The position numbers were made by a program, and so were the translations under genes. From NCBI GenBank assembly GCA_902792555.1, contig CADAZW010000006.1, positions 1 to 60,937 on the forward strand: a stretch of DNA of 60,937 nt. The letters are read 5' to 3'. This document shows, in pieces, positions 41,402 to 49,681 of the stretch (the first letter of the stretch is position 1; every line of letters starts with the position of its first letter). The notes under the pieces were generated by a model that was not told the origin of the DNA, searched no databases, and was given only the letters and a program-made list of their open reading frames with translations. The DNA is from an uncultured Bacteroidales bacterium (GTDB lineage Bacteria; Bacteroidota; Bacteroidia; Bacteroidales; Bacteroidaceae).

Positions 41402-41413
41402 ACCCAATTGGGT
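41402..41413. promoter_or_regulatory. 12-bp palindrome, operator copy B
   Basis: ACCCAATTGGGT again, with the same TTTTTC on its left. It touches the -33 element (TTGG, 41413-41416) of the plus-strand regulator promoter, a place where binding would repress that promoter, while being far enough from the minus-strand -7 element to activate there. Confidence 0.6.
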
Positions 41414-41444
41414 TGGAATATATGGTGAAATAGAACTAATTTTG
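41413..41444 (+). promoter_or_regulatory. promoter of the LuxR-type regulator
   Basis: TTGG (41413-41416), 20-nt spacer, TAATTTTG (41437-41444): both elements match well. It places transcription start near 41450, which supports the ATG at 41466 rather than the longer frame from 41361. Confidence 0.75.
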
Positions 41445-41465
41445 CGTTGTGGTTTTGAAAAAAAG

Positions 41466-42209
41466 ATGGATAACTTTGTCATTAATAAAGATCGTATTGA
41501 AATCTCAGGCAGAGATATAGAGGTGAGTAAATATAGGCTTAAATCATTAAGAGACTATTGTGATGCAGCTGATGTATGTCACTATGTTATAGATCTTAAT
41601 GAGAATAAAATTATCTTTGCATCAGAGAATCTCCAATATCTTTTCGGGCAGAAGACAGAGGGTATAGAGAATATGGGATATGAATTCTACACTAAATATA
41701 TTCCCGAAGAAGATTTGCGTAAAATAGAAGAGCTAAGGAGAGAAACTCAGCAAATAATGTCTGCTTCGCTTTATTCTGTGATCGATCGCTATAGCATGAC
41801 TTTTAATTTTCATCTTAGAATAGGAGAAAAAGTAAAAATATTCCAACACAGGTCACAGACCTTTATGTGTACTGAAAATGGATTTTTGTGGATGGTTCTT
41901 TGCTCTATTCATCCTACCTACAGAAAAGAAACGGGGGAAGCCATACTGCGTATTAAGGGAGAGAAAGTATATTACCAATACGATTTCAGTTCTCACAAAT
42001 GGATGAAGAAAACTATCGTTGAGCTGACGGAAAGGGAAAAAGCAATAGTAGCGCTTTCAGCCCAGGGATATACGGAAGAGGAAATTGCGGCTAAACTTTT
42101 TAAGTCGCACAATTCAATAAAAACGAGCAAACGGATTCTTTTCCGCAAACTGGGAGTGAACAGTATTGCCGAGGCTTTGATGTATAGCCTCAATAATCAT
42201 TTATTGTAA
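41466..42209 (+). CDS. PAS-like/LuxR-type transcription regulator
   Basis: 247 residues. The N-terminal region (about 30-165) looks PAS-like, with VIDLNENKIIFASENLQYLFG and a YTKYIPEEDL stretch, and may bind a ligand or partner. The C-terminal LuxR/GerE helix-turn-helix (about 183-245) has LTEREKAIVALSAQGYTEEE, IAAKLFKSHNSIKTSKRILF and KLGVNSIAEAL. The frame opens 35 codons earlier, but the promoter lies inside that extension, so the ATG at 41466 is preferred. It is AT-rich like the divergent lipoprotein gene. It is the likely binder of the ACCCAATTGGGT sites. Confidence 0.88.
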   Translation: MDNFVINKDRIEISGRDIEVSKYRLKSLRDYCDAADVCHYVIDLNENKIIFASENLQYLFGQKTEGIENMGYEFYTKYIPEEDLRKIEELRRETQQIMSASLYSVIDRYSMTFNFHLRIGEKVKIFQHRSQTFMCTENGFLWMVLCSIHPTYRKETGEAILRIKGEKVYYQYDFSSHKWMKKTIVELTEREKAIVALSAQGYTEEEIAAKLFKSHNSIKTSKRILFRKLGVNSIAEALMYSLNNHLL

Positions 42210-42218
42210 AGCAACTGT

Positions 42219-43265
42219 CTATCCCTGTATCAGTGGACGGGCTTCCTCCATGAGTGCGAAGAGCTCGTCGGCTGTCTCGGCGCGCAGCATGGCTATGCGG
42301 CGCTCGCGGAAATTGGGGATGCCCTTGAAGATGGGGCTATTGGCTATGTGACGGCGCGAGTGGAGGATGCCGCGGTGCTCGCGGTCGCGCTCGTCGGCAG
42401 CCTTGGGGGCGCGGACATGGCTGATGCTGGTGAGCACCTGCTGCTTGAGGGCATCGAGCTTCCAGTCGGTTGACATCGGAGGGTGAGGGCTGTTGATGAT
42501 GCCCGTGGTGTCGATGGGGGCGTCGGGGAAGAGGGCATCGTGTATCTCCTTGAATATCCAGGGACGGCCGAAGGTGGCACGCCCCACCATGATGGCGTCC
42601 ACGCCGAGGTTGTCGAAGGCTTCCACAGCCTTCCCGGCACTGTCGATGTCACCGTTGCCGATGATGGGTATATGGATGCGCGGATTGCGCTTGACCTGGG
42701 CGATGGGCTCCCAGTTGGCATTGCCGGTGTACATCTGGCTGCGGGTGCGGCCGTGGATGGTGAGGGCCTGGATGCCCTGGTCTTGCAGTTGCTCGGCCAG
42801 GTCGCCGATGATGATATTGTTGCAGTCCCAGCCGAGGCGCGTCTTGGCGGTGACGGGCACATCGACGGCCTCCACCACGCGGCGCGCAATCTCCAGCATC
42901 AGCGGGATGTCGCGCAGCAGGCCGGCGCCGGCACCCTTGACGGCCACGCGCTTGACGGGGCACCCAAAGTTGAGGTCGAGCACATCGGGATGGGCGGTGT
43001 CAACGACTATGCGGGCGGCCTCCGCCATGGCGTCGGGATACTTGCCGTAAATCTGTATGGCCACGGGGCGCTCCTCGGGGCTGACGGTGAGCTTCAGGAT
43101 CGTACTGTTGACATTGCGCACCAGGGCGTCACTGCTGACGAACTCACTATAGACCATGCTGGCTCCCATCTGCCTGCACAGCAGTCGGAAGCCAATATCC
43201 GTCACGTCCTCCATGGGGGCAAGGAGCACGGGGCGTGGGCCGAGGTCAAGGGAACCTATCTTCAT
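42219..43265 (-). CDS. dusB: tRNA-dihydrouridine synthase (DusB type)
   Basis: 348 residues. FMN-dependent enzyme that reduces uridines in the tRNA D-loop. The TIM barrel starts APMEDVTDIGFR. The catalytic Cys102 is in LNFGCPVKRV, TIHGRTRSQMY and GNGDID follow, and VDAIMVGRATFGRPWIF marks the phosphate-binding end. A GTG two codons earlier is less likely than the ATG at 43265. A repeat-filled spacer of 76 nt separates it from the upstream gene. The assignment to DusB rather than another Dus subfamily is by overall look. Confidence 0.9.
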   Translation of the reverse strand: MKIGSLDLGPRPVLLAPMEDVTDIGFRLLCRQMGASMVYSEFVSSDALVRNVNSTILKLTVSPEERPVAIQIYGKYPDAMAEAARIVVDTAHPDVLDLNFGCPVKRVAVKGAGAGLLRDIPLMLEIARRVVEAVDVPVTAKTRLGWDCNNIIIGDLAEQLQDQGIQALTIHGRTRSQMYTGNANWEPIAQVKRNPRIHIPIIGNGDIDSAGKAVEAFDNLGVDAIMVGRATFGRPWIFKEIHDALFPDAPIDTTGIINSPHPPMSTDWKLDALKQQVLTSISHVRAPKAADERDREHRGILHSRRHIANSPIFKGIPNFRERRIAMLRAETADELFALMEEARPLIQG

Positions 43266-43325
43266 AGTCACAAAGCCGCAAAGTCACATAGTCGCAAAGC
43301 TGCAAAGTCACATAGTCGCAAAGCT
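43266..43325. repeat. short tandem repeats before dusB
   Basis: Words such as CATAGTCRCAAAGCYGCAAAGTCA alternate at about 24-nt spacing (CACAAAGCCGCAAAGTCACATAGTCGCAAAGC and so on in shorter parts). This is another low-complexity spacer repeat of the kind found elsewhere in the window. Its end touches the dusB start region. Confidence 0.6.
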
Positions 43326-43341
43326 GCTGAACGCTAACCTT

Positions 43342-45024
43342 TTATTTCATACTGTTGAGCCACTCCTGAGCCTGCGGGTCGCCGAGCTCATAGGCGCGCT
43401 GCAGGTTCTGGCGCGCCTCGGCCTTGCGGCCCAGTTCACTCTGGGAGATGCCGATGAGCTTGTAGGAGTCGGGGTCGTTGGGATCGACTTTCTGCGCCTG
43501 GGTGGCTGTGTAGATGGCTTCCTCAAAATGGCCGGTGCGTGTCTCGATGAGGGCTTTCTCTATGAGATAGACATACTCGTTGGGCTTGATGGCCAGGGCT
43601 TTCTCGATGTCGTTGAGCGCCTGGGGGTAGAGGCGAGCCTTTAGCTCGACCTGCTCCTTATTATAGAAAAAGACATCGCTGAGCACGTTGCTGCCTACGA
43701 GCGACTCATACTCCTGATAGCCGAGGGCGGCCTCCTTGTAGTAGCCGTAGCGGTTGTGCTGGTTGGCGCGGAAGAGTATGTAGGGCGCGGCATCGGGCTG
43801 CAATGGGCGCTTGAAGCGCATCACTGCGCTGTCGAGCAAGGCAAGCACCTGGGTGCTGTCGCCGCCGTCTATCTCAAGGGCGCGCGACTGGCAGAAGAGG
43901 TTCTCTGACGAGCGGAAGCGCGTGGCATTGATTTCGGCGTAGGTGTCGTAAGCCTCGCGGTAGCGCTTGAGGGCGTAGAGACACTTGCCTTTCTGCATGA
44001 GGTATAGGGGCGTGGCGTTGAGGGCGTAGGCCTGCTCGGTCTCGCTGAGGGCGCGGTTGAGGTCCCAGTCCTTGTACTGGCTGTAAGACTTGCGCTGGCA
44101 GAGATTGTAGATGGCTACGCTCATGGCGTGGTGTATGTCGGCCTTGTCTTCGCAGGCCTCGAGGGCCTTGGCGTAGTCGCGCTCTGCAAGGGCATACTGG
44201 CTGGTGGCCGTATAGTAGGTGGCGCGCTCAGTATAGCCGAAGAAATTATCGGGAAATTTCTCGATGAAATCGCCCAAATTAGCGAGATAGGAGAGGGTGT
44301 CCTCGGTGTTCTTGGTGAGCAGGTAGAGGTAGCTGGCGGCCTGCTCGCGCTCGGCGGGCAGCTGCTTGGGGATGTAGATGGATTGCAGCGAGGGGTCGGC
44401 AGCCGACATGGTGCCAATCTGGAGGGCCTGGGTGAACTCGATGCCGATGGCGAAGGTCTTGTCAGCCTCCTTGTCGGGGCTGCGCTGGATGACGCCCACC
44501 ACCTGGCCGCTCTGGTTGAGAAGCGGGCATCCGATTAGCGTTTTGTCGGCGGGGCGGAGGATGGTGTAGTAGGTGAGGCCGCCATGCTCGGTGGCTTCAT
44601 CGATGGTGACCTCGGTAGCCTGGGCTTTGCCCTTGCCGGTGGGCTGCACAATGGTTGCCCTGCTGCCTACGGTCAGCTTCTGCTTTGCCATGGTCAGCGG
44701 TGGTATGGAAGCCTTTTCTATGGTGAAGCGTGCTACGTCGTAGAGGTCGTTGGCCCCGGTAATGCGGTGGGCGAGGGTGGTCTTGCCCTTGCTGTCGGCT
44801 ACGGTGGCCTTGCTGGCATTCTTGAGGATGCCGTAGGGACTTACAATCTCAAGGTCTTCACCTATGGTCAAGGCAAAGCCTGTGCTTTCGCCAATGCTGC
44901 TGCCGTCTGCCTTGGCTGTCGTTATCTTCACCAGCGAGGGGCCGACCTTCTTGTCGAGCTGGCCGAAGGCCTGGCAGGAGAGCATTATAATTATAATAAG
45001 GAGTAGGCTAATCTTGCGTGTCAT
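43342..45024 (-). CDS. secreted trypsin-fold protein with degenerate active site plus TPR repeats
   Basis: 560 residues. Signal peptide (1-22, ends CQAFGQ). The N-terminal part (about 23-215) matches HtrA/trypsin-fold proteases in layout, but the His position (VSPYGIL, around 62-67) has no His, and the Ser of the usual GSPL motif is Cys166 (LIGCPLL). The Asp region (LYDVARF, D96) is kept. The C-terminal part (about 225-560) is a run of TPR repeats with YTERATYYTATSQYALAERDY and AYDTYAEI-type helices. Probably a periplasmic scaffold or a weak Cys-type enzyme. Its start overlaps the recN stop by 17 nt, so translation is coupled. Confidence 0.85.
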   Translation of the reverse strand: MTRKISLLLIIIIMLSCQAFGQLDKKVGPSLVKITTAKADGSSIGESTGFALTIGEDLEIVSPYGILKNASKATVADSKGKTTLAHRITGANDLYDVARFTIEKASIPPLTMAKQKLTVGSRATIVQPTGKGKAQATEVTIDEATEHGGLTYYTILRPADKTLIGCPLLNQSGQVVGVIQRSPDKEADKTFAIGIEFTQALQIGTMSAADPSLQSIYIPKQLPAEREQAASYLYLLTKNTEDTLSYLANLGDFIEKFPDNFFGYTERATYYTATSQYALAERDYAKALEACEDKADIHHAMSVAIYNLCQRKSYSQYKDWDLNRALSETEQAYALNATPLYLMQKGKCLYALKRYREAYDTYAEINATRFRSSENLFCQSRALEIDGGDSTQVLALLDSAVMRFKRPLQPDAAPYILFRANQHNRYGYYKEAALGYQEYESLVGSNVLSDVFFYNKEQVELKARLYPQALNDIEKALAIKPNEYVYLIEKALIETRTGHFEEAIYTATQAQKVDPNDPDSYKLIGISQSELGRKAEARQNLQRAYELGDPQAQEWLNSMK

Positions 45025-46675
45025 ATTTTAATAGTGTTTTGGCGTTTGATATGGCGGCTTCGCTCACATCTGATCCTGAAAGCATCTTGGCAATCTCGTG
45101 GATGCGCTGATCGGGATTGAGCTGCTCAATGTAGGTGTGGGCTCCGAGTACGGTGTCCTGCTTAAAGACGCGATAGTGATGGCGGCCACGCGCGGCTATC
45201 TGCGGATTATGGGTAATGCAGATGACCTGAGAGGTGGTGTGGTCTGCAGCATTGCATATCCCTTCCATGGCGGAGCCCATCTCGTCGGCAATGCGACCGG
45301 AGACACCAGTGTCAATCTCATCGAAGATGATGGTGGGCAGCTGCCTGTGGGTAGCCAGCATAGCCTTGAGCGATAGCATCACTCTGGCGATTTCGCCGCC
45401 GGAGGCAATCTTCTCCAGGCTGCGCGGCGGGGTGCTCTTGTTGGAACTGAAGAGGAAGCATACTTTCTCCTGACCAAAGGGCGCGAGCTCGTCAAGGGGA
45501 GTGAGCTGTACGAGGAAACTGATGTTGGGAAGTCCCAGCGGCTTGAGACGGGTGATGAGCTCCTGCTCTATCTTGGTGGCGGCTTGCTTGCGGGCAGCGG
45601 TGAGCTGGGCGGCTGTGGAGAGGGCTTTGGTGTACAGCTCTTTGCAAAGCTGCTGCTTCTCATGCACGATGTCATCGTGATTGACGATGCTGTTAAGTTT
45701 GTCGGCGAGTTCGGCCTGAAGCTGCAGAAGCTCGCGGGTGGTTGCCTTATGGTATTTCTTCTGCAGGGAATAGATAGTGTCTAGTCGCTGATTGACTTCC
45801 TCCAGTCGCTGGGGGTCGAAGTTTATATCGTTGGCCGCGATGGTGCTGTCGATATCGTCCAGTTCTATGGAGCAGCTGTCCAGGCGCTCTGACAGTTGTG
45901 CTGCAGGTTGGAACACATTGGCAATCTTGCCAATGGTGCGGCCGGCGGCATGGATTTTTTCAGTAATGTCAGACAGGAGATTTTGTGCATCAAAGATGGC
46001 CTGCTTGATATTCTCTGCGTTTTCGAGAACCAGCAGTTCCTCCTCAAGCTCTTCTTGCTCTCCCTCGGCAAGATTGGCACTTTGCAGTTCTTTGTGCTGA
46101 AATTGAATAAAGTCGAGGGCTTCGCGGTTTTGCTCGGCTTCCTGCTCCAGTTGCTGCAGCTCGCGTGAGACAGAGAGATATTGTTTGTAGTCTGCTTGGT
46201 ATTTTTCAAGGGTGTCGTCGTCGCCAGCAACAGAATCAAGCACATCCATCTGAAAATCGGCATTGTTGAGCAGGAGGGTCTGATGCTGTGAGTGCACATC
46301 TACGAGCAGGGTGCTCAGCTCTCTGACCTGATTGAGCGAAACGGGCGTGTCGTTGATGAAGGCGCGGCTCTTGCCAGTGTCGGTCAGCTCACGGCGAATG
46401 GTGCACTCATTGTCGTAGTAGTCCAGGTCATGCTCTTCAAAGAAAGATGCCGCCTTTTCGTCCAATTGACTGAAGGTGGCCTCTACTATGCATCGCTTGG
46501 CAGAGGGTGCAATTGATGTGCTGTCGGCCCTGTTGCCAAGCAAAATCGACAAGGCGCCGAGGATAATGCTCTTGCCGGCACCGGTCTCGCCAGTGATAAC
46601 AGAAAACCCCGATTGAAAATCAATGTCAAGATTTTCTATCAGGGCGTAGTTCTGTATATATAGTTTACTGAGCAT
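45008..46675 (-). CDS. recN: DNA repair protein RecN
   Basis: RecN, 555 residues, an SMC-like ATPase for double-strand break repair. N-terminal LYIQNYALIENLDIDF and Walker A GETGAGKS (29-36). A long coiled-coil middle (about 150-370), then the ABC signature region with LEKIASGGEIARVMLSLKA, Walker B TIIFDEIDTGVSG, and CITHNPQIAARG. Complete. Located between porD and the trypsin/TPR gene, 29 nt after porD. Confidence 0.95.
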   Translation of the reverse strand: MLSKLYIQNYALIENLDIDFQSGFSVITGETGAGKSIILGALSILLGNRADSTSIAPSAKRCIVEATFSQLDEKAASFFEEHDLDYYDNECTIRRELTDTGKSRAFINDTPVSLNQVRELSTLLVDVHSQHQTLLLNNADFQMDVLDSVAGDDDTLEKYQADYKQYLSVSRELQQLEQEAEQNREALDFIQFQHKELQSANLAEGEQEELEEELLVLENAENIKQAIFDAQNLLSDITEKIHAAGRTIGKIANVFQPAAQLSERLDSCSIELDDIDSTIAANDINFDPQRLEEVNQRLDTIYSLQKKYHKATTRELLQLQAELADKLNSIVNHDDIVHEKQQLCKELYTKALSTAAQLTAARKQAATKIEQELITRLKPLGLPNISFLVQLTPLDELAPFGQEKVCFLFSSNKSTPPRSLEKIASGGEIARVMLSLKAMLATHRQLPTIIFDEIDTGVSGRIADEMGSAMEGICNAADHTTSQVICITHNPQIAARGRHHYRVFKQDTVLGAHTYIEQLNPDQRIHEIAKMLSGSDVSEAAISNAKTLLKYDTQD

Positions 46676-46704
46676 AGGCTGCTTATGGCGTGGTGAGCGG
46701 GATG

Positions 46705-47613
46705 CTATTTCAGCAGTTGCTTCCAGTAGGCCGATTGCGATGCATTAAGTTTCACTAGAAGGTCATAGATTGGCTGCTTGGTACTTTCCGTACCTTGACC
46801 GCGGTAGATGCCTACCAGTTCGTCGCGCTTATACTCAGTGAAAAGCTGCGGCCAGAAACTGAGAGGCTTGCCGTCGCGAGCCTCCTTGAGTAGATTGATT
46901 GACTCGGTTATGGCGGTGCGGGCGAGGTCGGGATTTTCAGTCATATTGTCGAGACCTTCGCGGTGGTATTTATATTGCAGTTGTCGGAAAGAAACAAATT
47001 TTTCTTCCAGATAGTCATTGATTAGGGCAAAGCGGTTGCTGGAGTCGTCAAAGGATTTCCAACCCTTGACATTGAAATTCTGAGAATTGTTAACAACAGC
47101 CATTGCCTTGTCCAGAATCTCGGTGCCACCGAGGGGAGCCATGGTGTCGAGGTCTATTCCGATTATAAAGTAGGCATAGAAGGCCAACAGGGCGGTGAGG
47201 GAGTTCTGAACATTCTCATCACTGAACTCCAGCTGGTCGAATTCGTGGAAGTTAAAGTTGAAGTCTTTGTCCTTGCGGCTGAAGGTGATAGTGTTGTAGG
47301 TGGAACCGTAGACGGGGCGCTGGATGCTGATGTATCCTTCGCCGGAGGCTAATCCTGTGTCGCTGTTGTATTTGCTGAGAATAATGGTGAAACCGCACTT
47401 GATGCGCTCGTTGTTGTTGAATTGGAGGTTGGTCCAGTGGCGCTCGTTGAGGAATGCAGTGATTGATTCCTTGAGATTGTCGAAGACATTCTTATTGGTA
47501 CCGTCAATGCGCGATGTATTGATTTCCACGGTGGCATTAAGCTCCTGTGCAGTAGTATGGCTGAGGGGGAGCAATGTCATTATAAGGATGAATATCTTCG
47601 ATATGTTTCTCAT
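46705..47613 (-). CDS. porD: type IX secretion accessory protein PorD (DUF4835)
   Basis: 302 residues. Signal peptide ends SHTTAQ (about 22). The mature part begins ELNATVEINTSRI, the hallmark of the PorD/DUF4835 family, with LKESITAFLNERHW, GYISIQRPVYGS and the LLAFYAYFIIGIDLDT segment. PorD is needed for type IX secretion in related bacteria, although its exact role is unclear. This agrees with the type IX-like tails of the large proteases. It sits between coaBC and recN with small gaps. Confidence 0.88.
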   Translation of the reverse strand: MRNISKIFILIMTLLPLSHTTAQELNATVEINTSRIDGTNKNVFDNLKESITAFLNERHWTNLQFNNNERIKCGFTIILSKYNSDTGLASGEGYISIQRPVYGSTYNTITFSRKDKDFNFNFHEFDQLEFSDENVQNSLTALLAFYAYFIIGIDLDTMAPLGGTEILDKAMAVVNNSQNFNVKGWKSFDDSSNRFALINDYLEEKFVSFRQLQYKYHREGLDNMTENPDLARTAITESINLLKEARDGKPLSFWPQLFTEYKRDELVGIYRGQGTESTKQPIYDLLVKLNASQSAYWKQLLK

Positions 47614-47629
47614 GGCGGTGATGGTTTCG

Positions 47630-48838
47630 TTAGGCTTTCTTCCAGAGTCCTTGCAGCTCTGTCACAATATCAGCAGCCACTTCAGTCTTGGATTTGAGGG
47701 GGAATACCTTTACCTGTCCACTGCGGCTTATGATGCTGACTTTATTGGTGTCGTAGTTGAAGCCGGCACCCTTGTCGCGCAGTGAATTAAGCACGATAAA
47801 ATCGAGATTTTTCTTTTCAAGTTTGTGCTCTGCATTGGTCTGCTCGTTGTCGGTCTCAAGGGCGAAGCCCACCAGTTTCTGGGTTGCGGCCTTCATTTGT
47901 CCCAGTGCAGCGGCAATATCATGGGTAGGCTTAAGCACGAGTGTCTGCTCACCTTTTTCGCGTTTGATTTTTGAGTCAGCCTTTGTGTCGGGGGTGAAAT
48001 CAGCTACTGCAGCACTGAGGATGGCAGCATCGCAGGAGGGGAATTTTTCCGTGGCATGATGATACATTTCTTCTGCACTCTCCACATTGGTTACGTTGAT
48101 GAGGGGGTGGCTGATGCAGAGGTGGGTGGGGCCGCTGATGAGCTCTACGTTGGCACCGCGTTCAGCGCACTCTCGGGCTATGGCATAGCCCATTTTGCCA
48201 CTGGAGTAATTACCTATAAAACGTACGGGGTCAATCTTCTCGTAAGTGGGGCCTGCGGTAATCAAAACGGTTTTTCCTGCCAAGGGATGACCTGCATTGA
48301 AAAAATCCTCAAGCACTCGGAAAATCTGCTCCGGTTCTTCCATGCGCCCCTTGCCCACGAGGTGACTGGCCAGCTCGCCTTCGGCAGGCTCAATAATGAT
48401 GTTGCCGTAGGAGCGGAGTGTGCTGAGGTTATGCTGCGTGGAAGGGTGGGCAAACATGTCGAGATCCATGGCCGGTGCCACAAACACTGGAGCCTTCATG
48501 GAGAGGTAGGTGGTGATGAGCATGTTGTCAGCTATGCCATTGGCCATTTTGCCGATGGTGCTGGCCGTGGCTGGGGCGACAATCATGGCGTCGGCCCACA
48601 GGCTGAGGTCTACATGGCTATGCCAACTGCCATCGCGTTGGGCAAAGAATTCACTGATCACAGGCTTTGAGGTGAGGGCCGAGAGTGTGACGGGTGTGAT
48701 AAACTCTTTGCCGGCGGGGGTGATTACAACCTGCACTTCGGCACCGGCCTTAATAAGCAGGCGAATCAGTGTGCAGGCTTTGTAGGCTGCGATGCTGCCT
48801 GTTATGCCCAGAACTATATGTTTGCCACAAAGACTCAT
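47630..48838 (-). CDS. coaBC: bifunctional phosphopantothenoylcysteine decarboxylase/phosphopantothenate-cysteine ligase
   Basis: 402 residues, two steps of coenzyme A synthesis. The N-terminal flavoprotein CoaC domain has GITGSIAAYKA, the catalytic His in SHVDLSLWAD, and the PAMDLDMFAHP substrate loop. The C-terminal CoaB domain starts VLITAGPTYEKIDPVRFIGN, binds CTP, and has the LKPTHDI segment. Complete. Cytoplasmic. Upstream neighbour is the DnaQ-like gene, 27 nt away. Confidence 0.96.
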   Translation of the reverse strand: MSLCGKHIVLGITGSIAAYKACTLIRLLIKAGAEVQVVITPAGKEFITPVTLSALTSKPVISEFFAQRDGSWHSHVDLSLWADAMIVAPATASTIGKMANGIADNMLITTYLSMKAPVFVAPAMDLDMFAHPSTQHNLSTLRSYGNIIIEPAEGELASHLVGKGRMEEPEQIFRVLEDFFNAGHPLAGKTVLITAGPTYEKIDPVRFIGNYSSGKMGYAIARECAERGANVELISGPTHLCISHPLINVTNVESAEEMYHHATEKFPSCDAAILSAAVADFTPDTKADSKIKREKGEQTLVLKPTHDIAAALGQMKAATQKLVGFALETDNEQTNAEHKLEKKNLDFIVLNSLRDKGAGFNYDTNKVSIISRSGQVKVFPLKSKTEVAADIVTELQGLWKKA

Positions 48839-48865
48839 AAATGTTTGTGTAACAAGGGTGGCTAT

Positions 48866-49681
48866 TTAGGAAAAGAGAGTGTTGTCTTTCCCCTTGGCGG
48901 AGTTGTTCTTTGCAATGTTGCTGGCATCGAGCTTAAGCTTGGTTAGCACTTTCTTAGTGCTTTCAGCAAAGTCTCCCTGCATAATCCATCCAAAATAACC
49001 GAGGTCCTTCTGCAAGACTTCGTTAACGCGCATTCCTTTATACTTGCCAAAGTTAAAGACTATCTCGTTTTGGTCATCGTAGACGAGTCTGCCGGCAAGA
49101 TCGGCATTGCGATTGTTGCGTGAGAATTCTGCCAGCCATGCGATGTCGTTCTTCAGGTCGTCGCCGTAGTGGTCTAGCTGTGCCTGCAGCACCTCATAGG
49201 TGGCTCTTGTGTCGTTGGCAGCTGCATGCGCTCCCTCCAGGTCTTTGTGACAGTAGAATTTGTAGGCAGCAACCAGGGTGCGCTGCTCCATTTTGTGGAA
49301 AATGGTCTGCACGTCAACGAAGCGGGCATTGCTGAGGTCAAAGGATACTCCAGCCCTGATCATTTCTTCCGCGAGTAGGGGCAGGTCGAAATGGTTGGAG
49401 TTAAAACCGGCATAGTCACAACCCTTGAATTTGTTGGCCAGCGTCTGAGCTACGTCCTTGAAAGTAGGGCAGTTCTTCACATCGTCATCATAGATGCCGT
49501 GAACTTTGGAGGCCTCCTCGGGAATGTGGATGCCGGGATTGATGCGAAGTGTCTCGGAGTGTTCGTTGCCGTTGGGTTCAACGATTATATAGGAAATCTC
49601 CACGATGCGGTCGTGGGTGATACTCACTCCTGTCGTCTCGAGGTCAAAAATGACCAGCGGCTTGCTAAGGTTTAGTTTCAT
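48866..49681 (-). CDS. DnaQ-like DEDD 3'-5' exonuclease
   Basis: 271 residues. Exo I motif VIFDLETTG (D13, E15), Exo II in YAGFNSNHFDLPLL, and Exo III with the HAAANDTRATYEVL block (H and D). The C-terminal extension (about 190-271) with FNFGKYKGMRVNEVL is typical of Bacteroidales versions. It overlaps the dnaN stop by one base (TGATG), so it is translated with the beta clamp and probably serves as proofreading or repair exonuclease. Confidence 0.9.
   Translation of the reverse strand: MKLNLSKPLVIFDLETTGVSITHDRIVEISYIIVEPNGNEHSETLRINPGIHIPEEASKVHGIYDDDVKNCPTFKDVAQTLANKFKGCDYAGFNSNHFDLPLLAEEMIRAGVSFDLSNARFVDVQTIFHKMEQRTLVAAYKFYCHKDLEGAHAAANDTRATYEVLQAQLDHYGDDLKNDIAWLAEFSRNNRNADLAGRLVYDDQNEIVFNFGKYKGMRVNEVLQKDLGYFGWIMQGDFAESTKKVLTKLKLDASNIAKNNSAKGKDNTLFS

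Noticed and set aside
41361..41465. N-terminal extension of the LuxR-type regulator
   Set aside because: The promoter and operator lie inside this stretch, so the shorter protein from 41466 is more likely.
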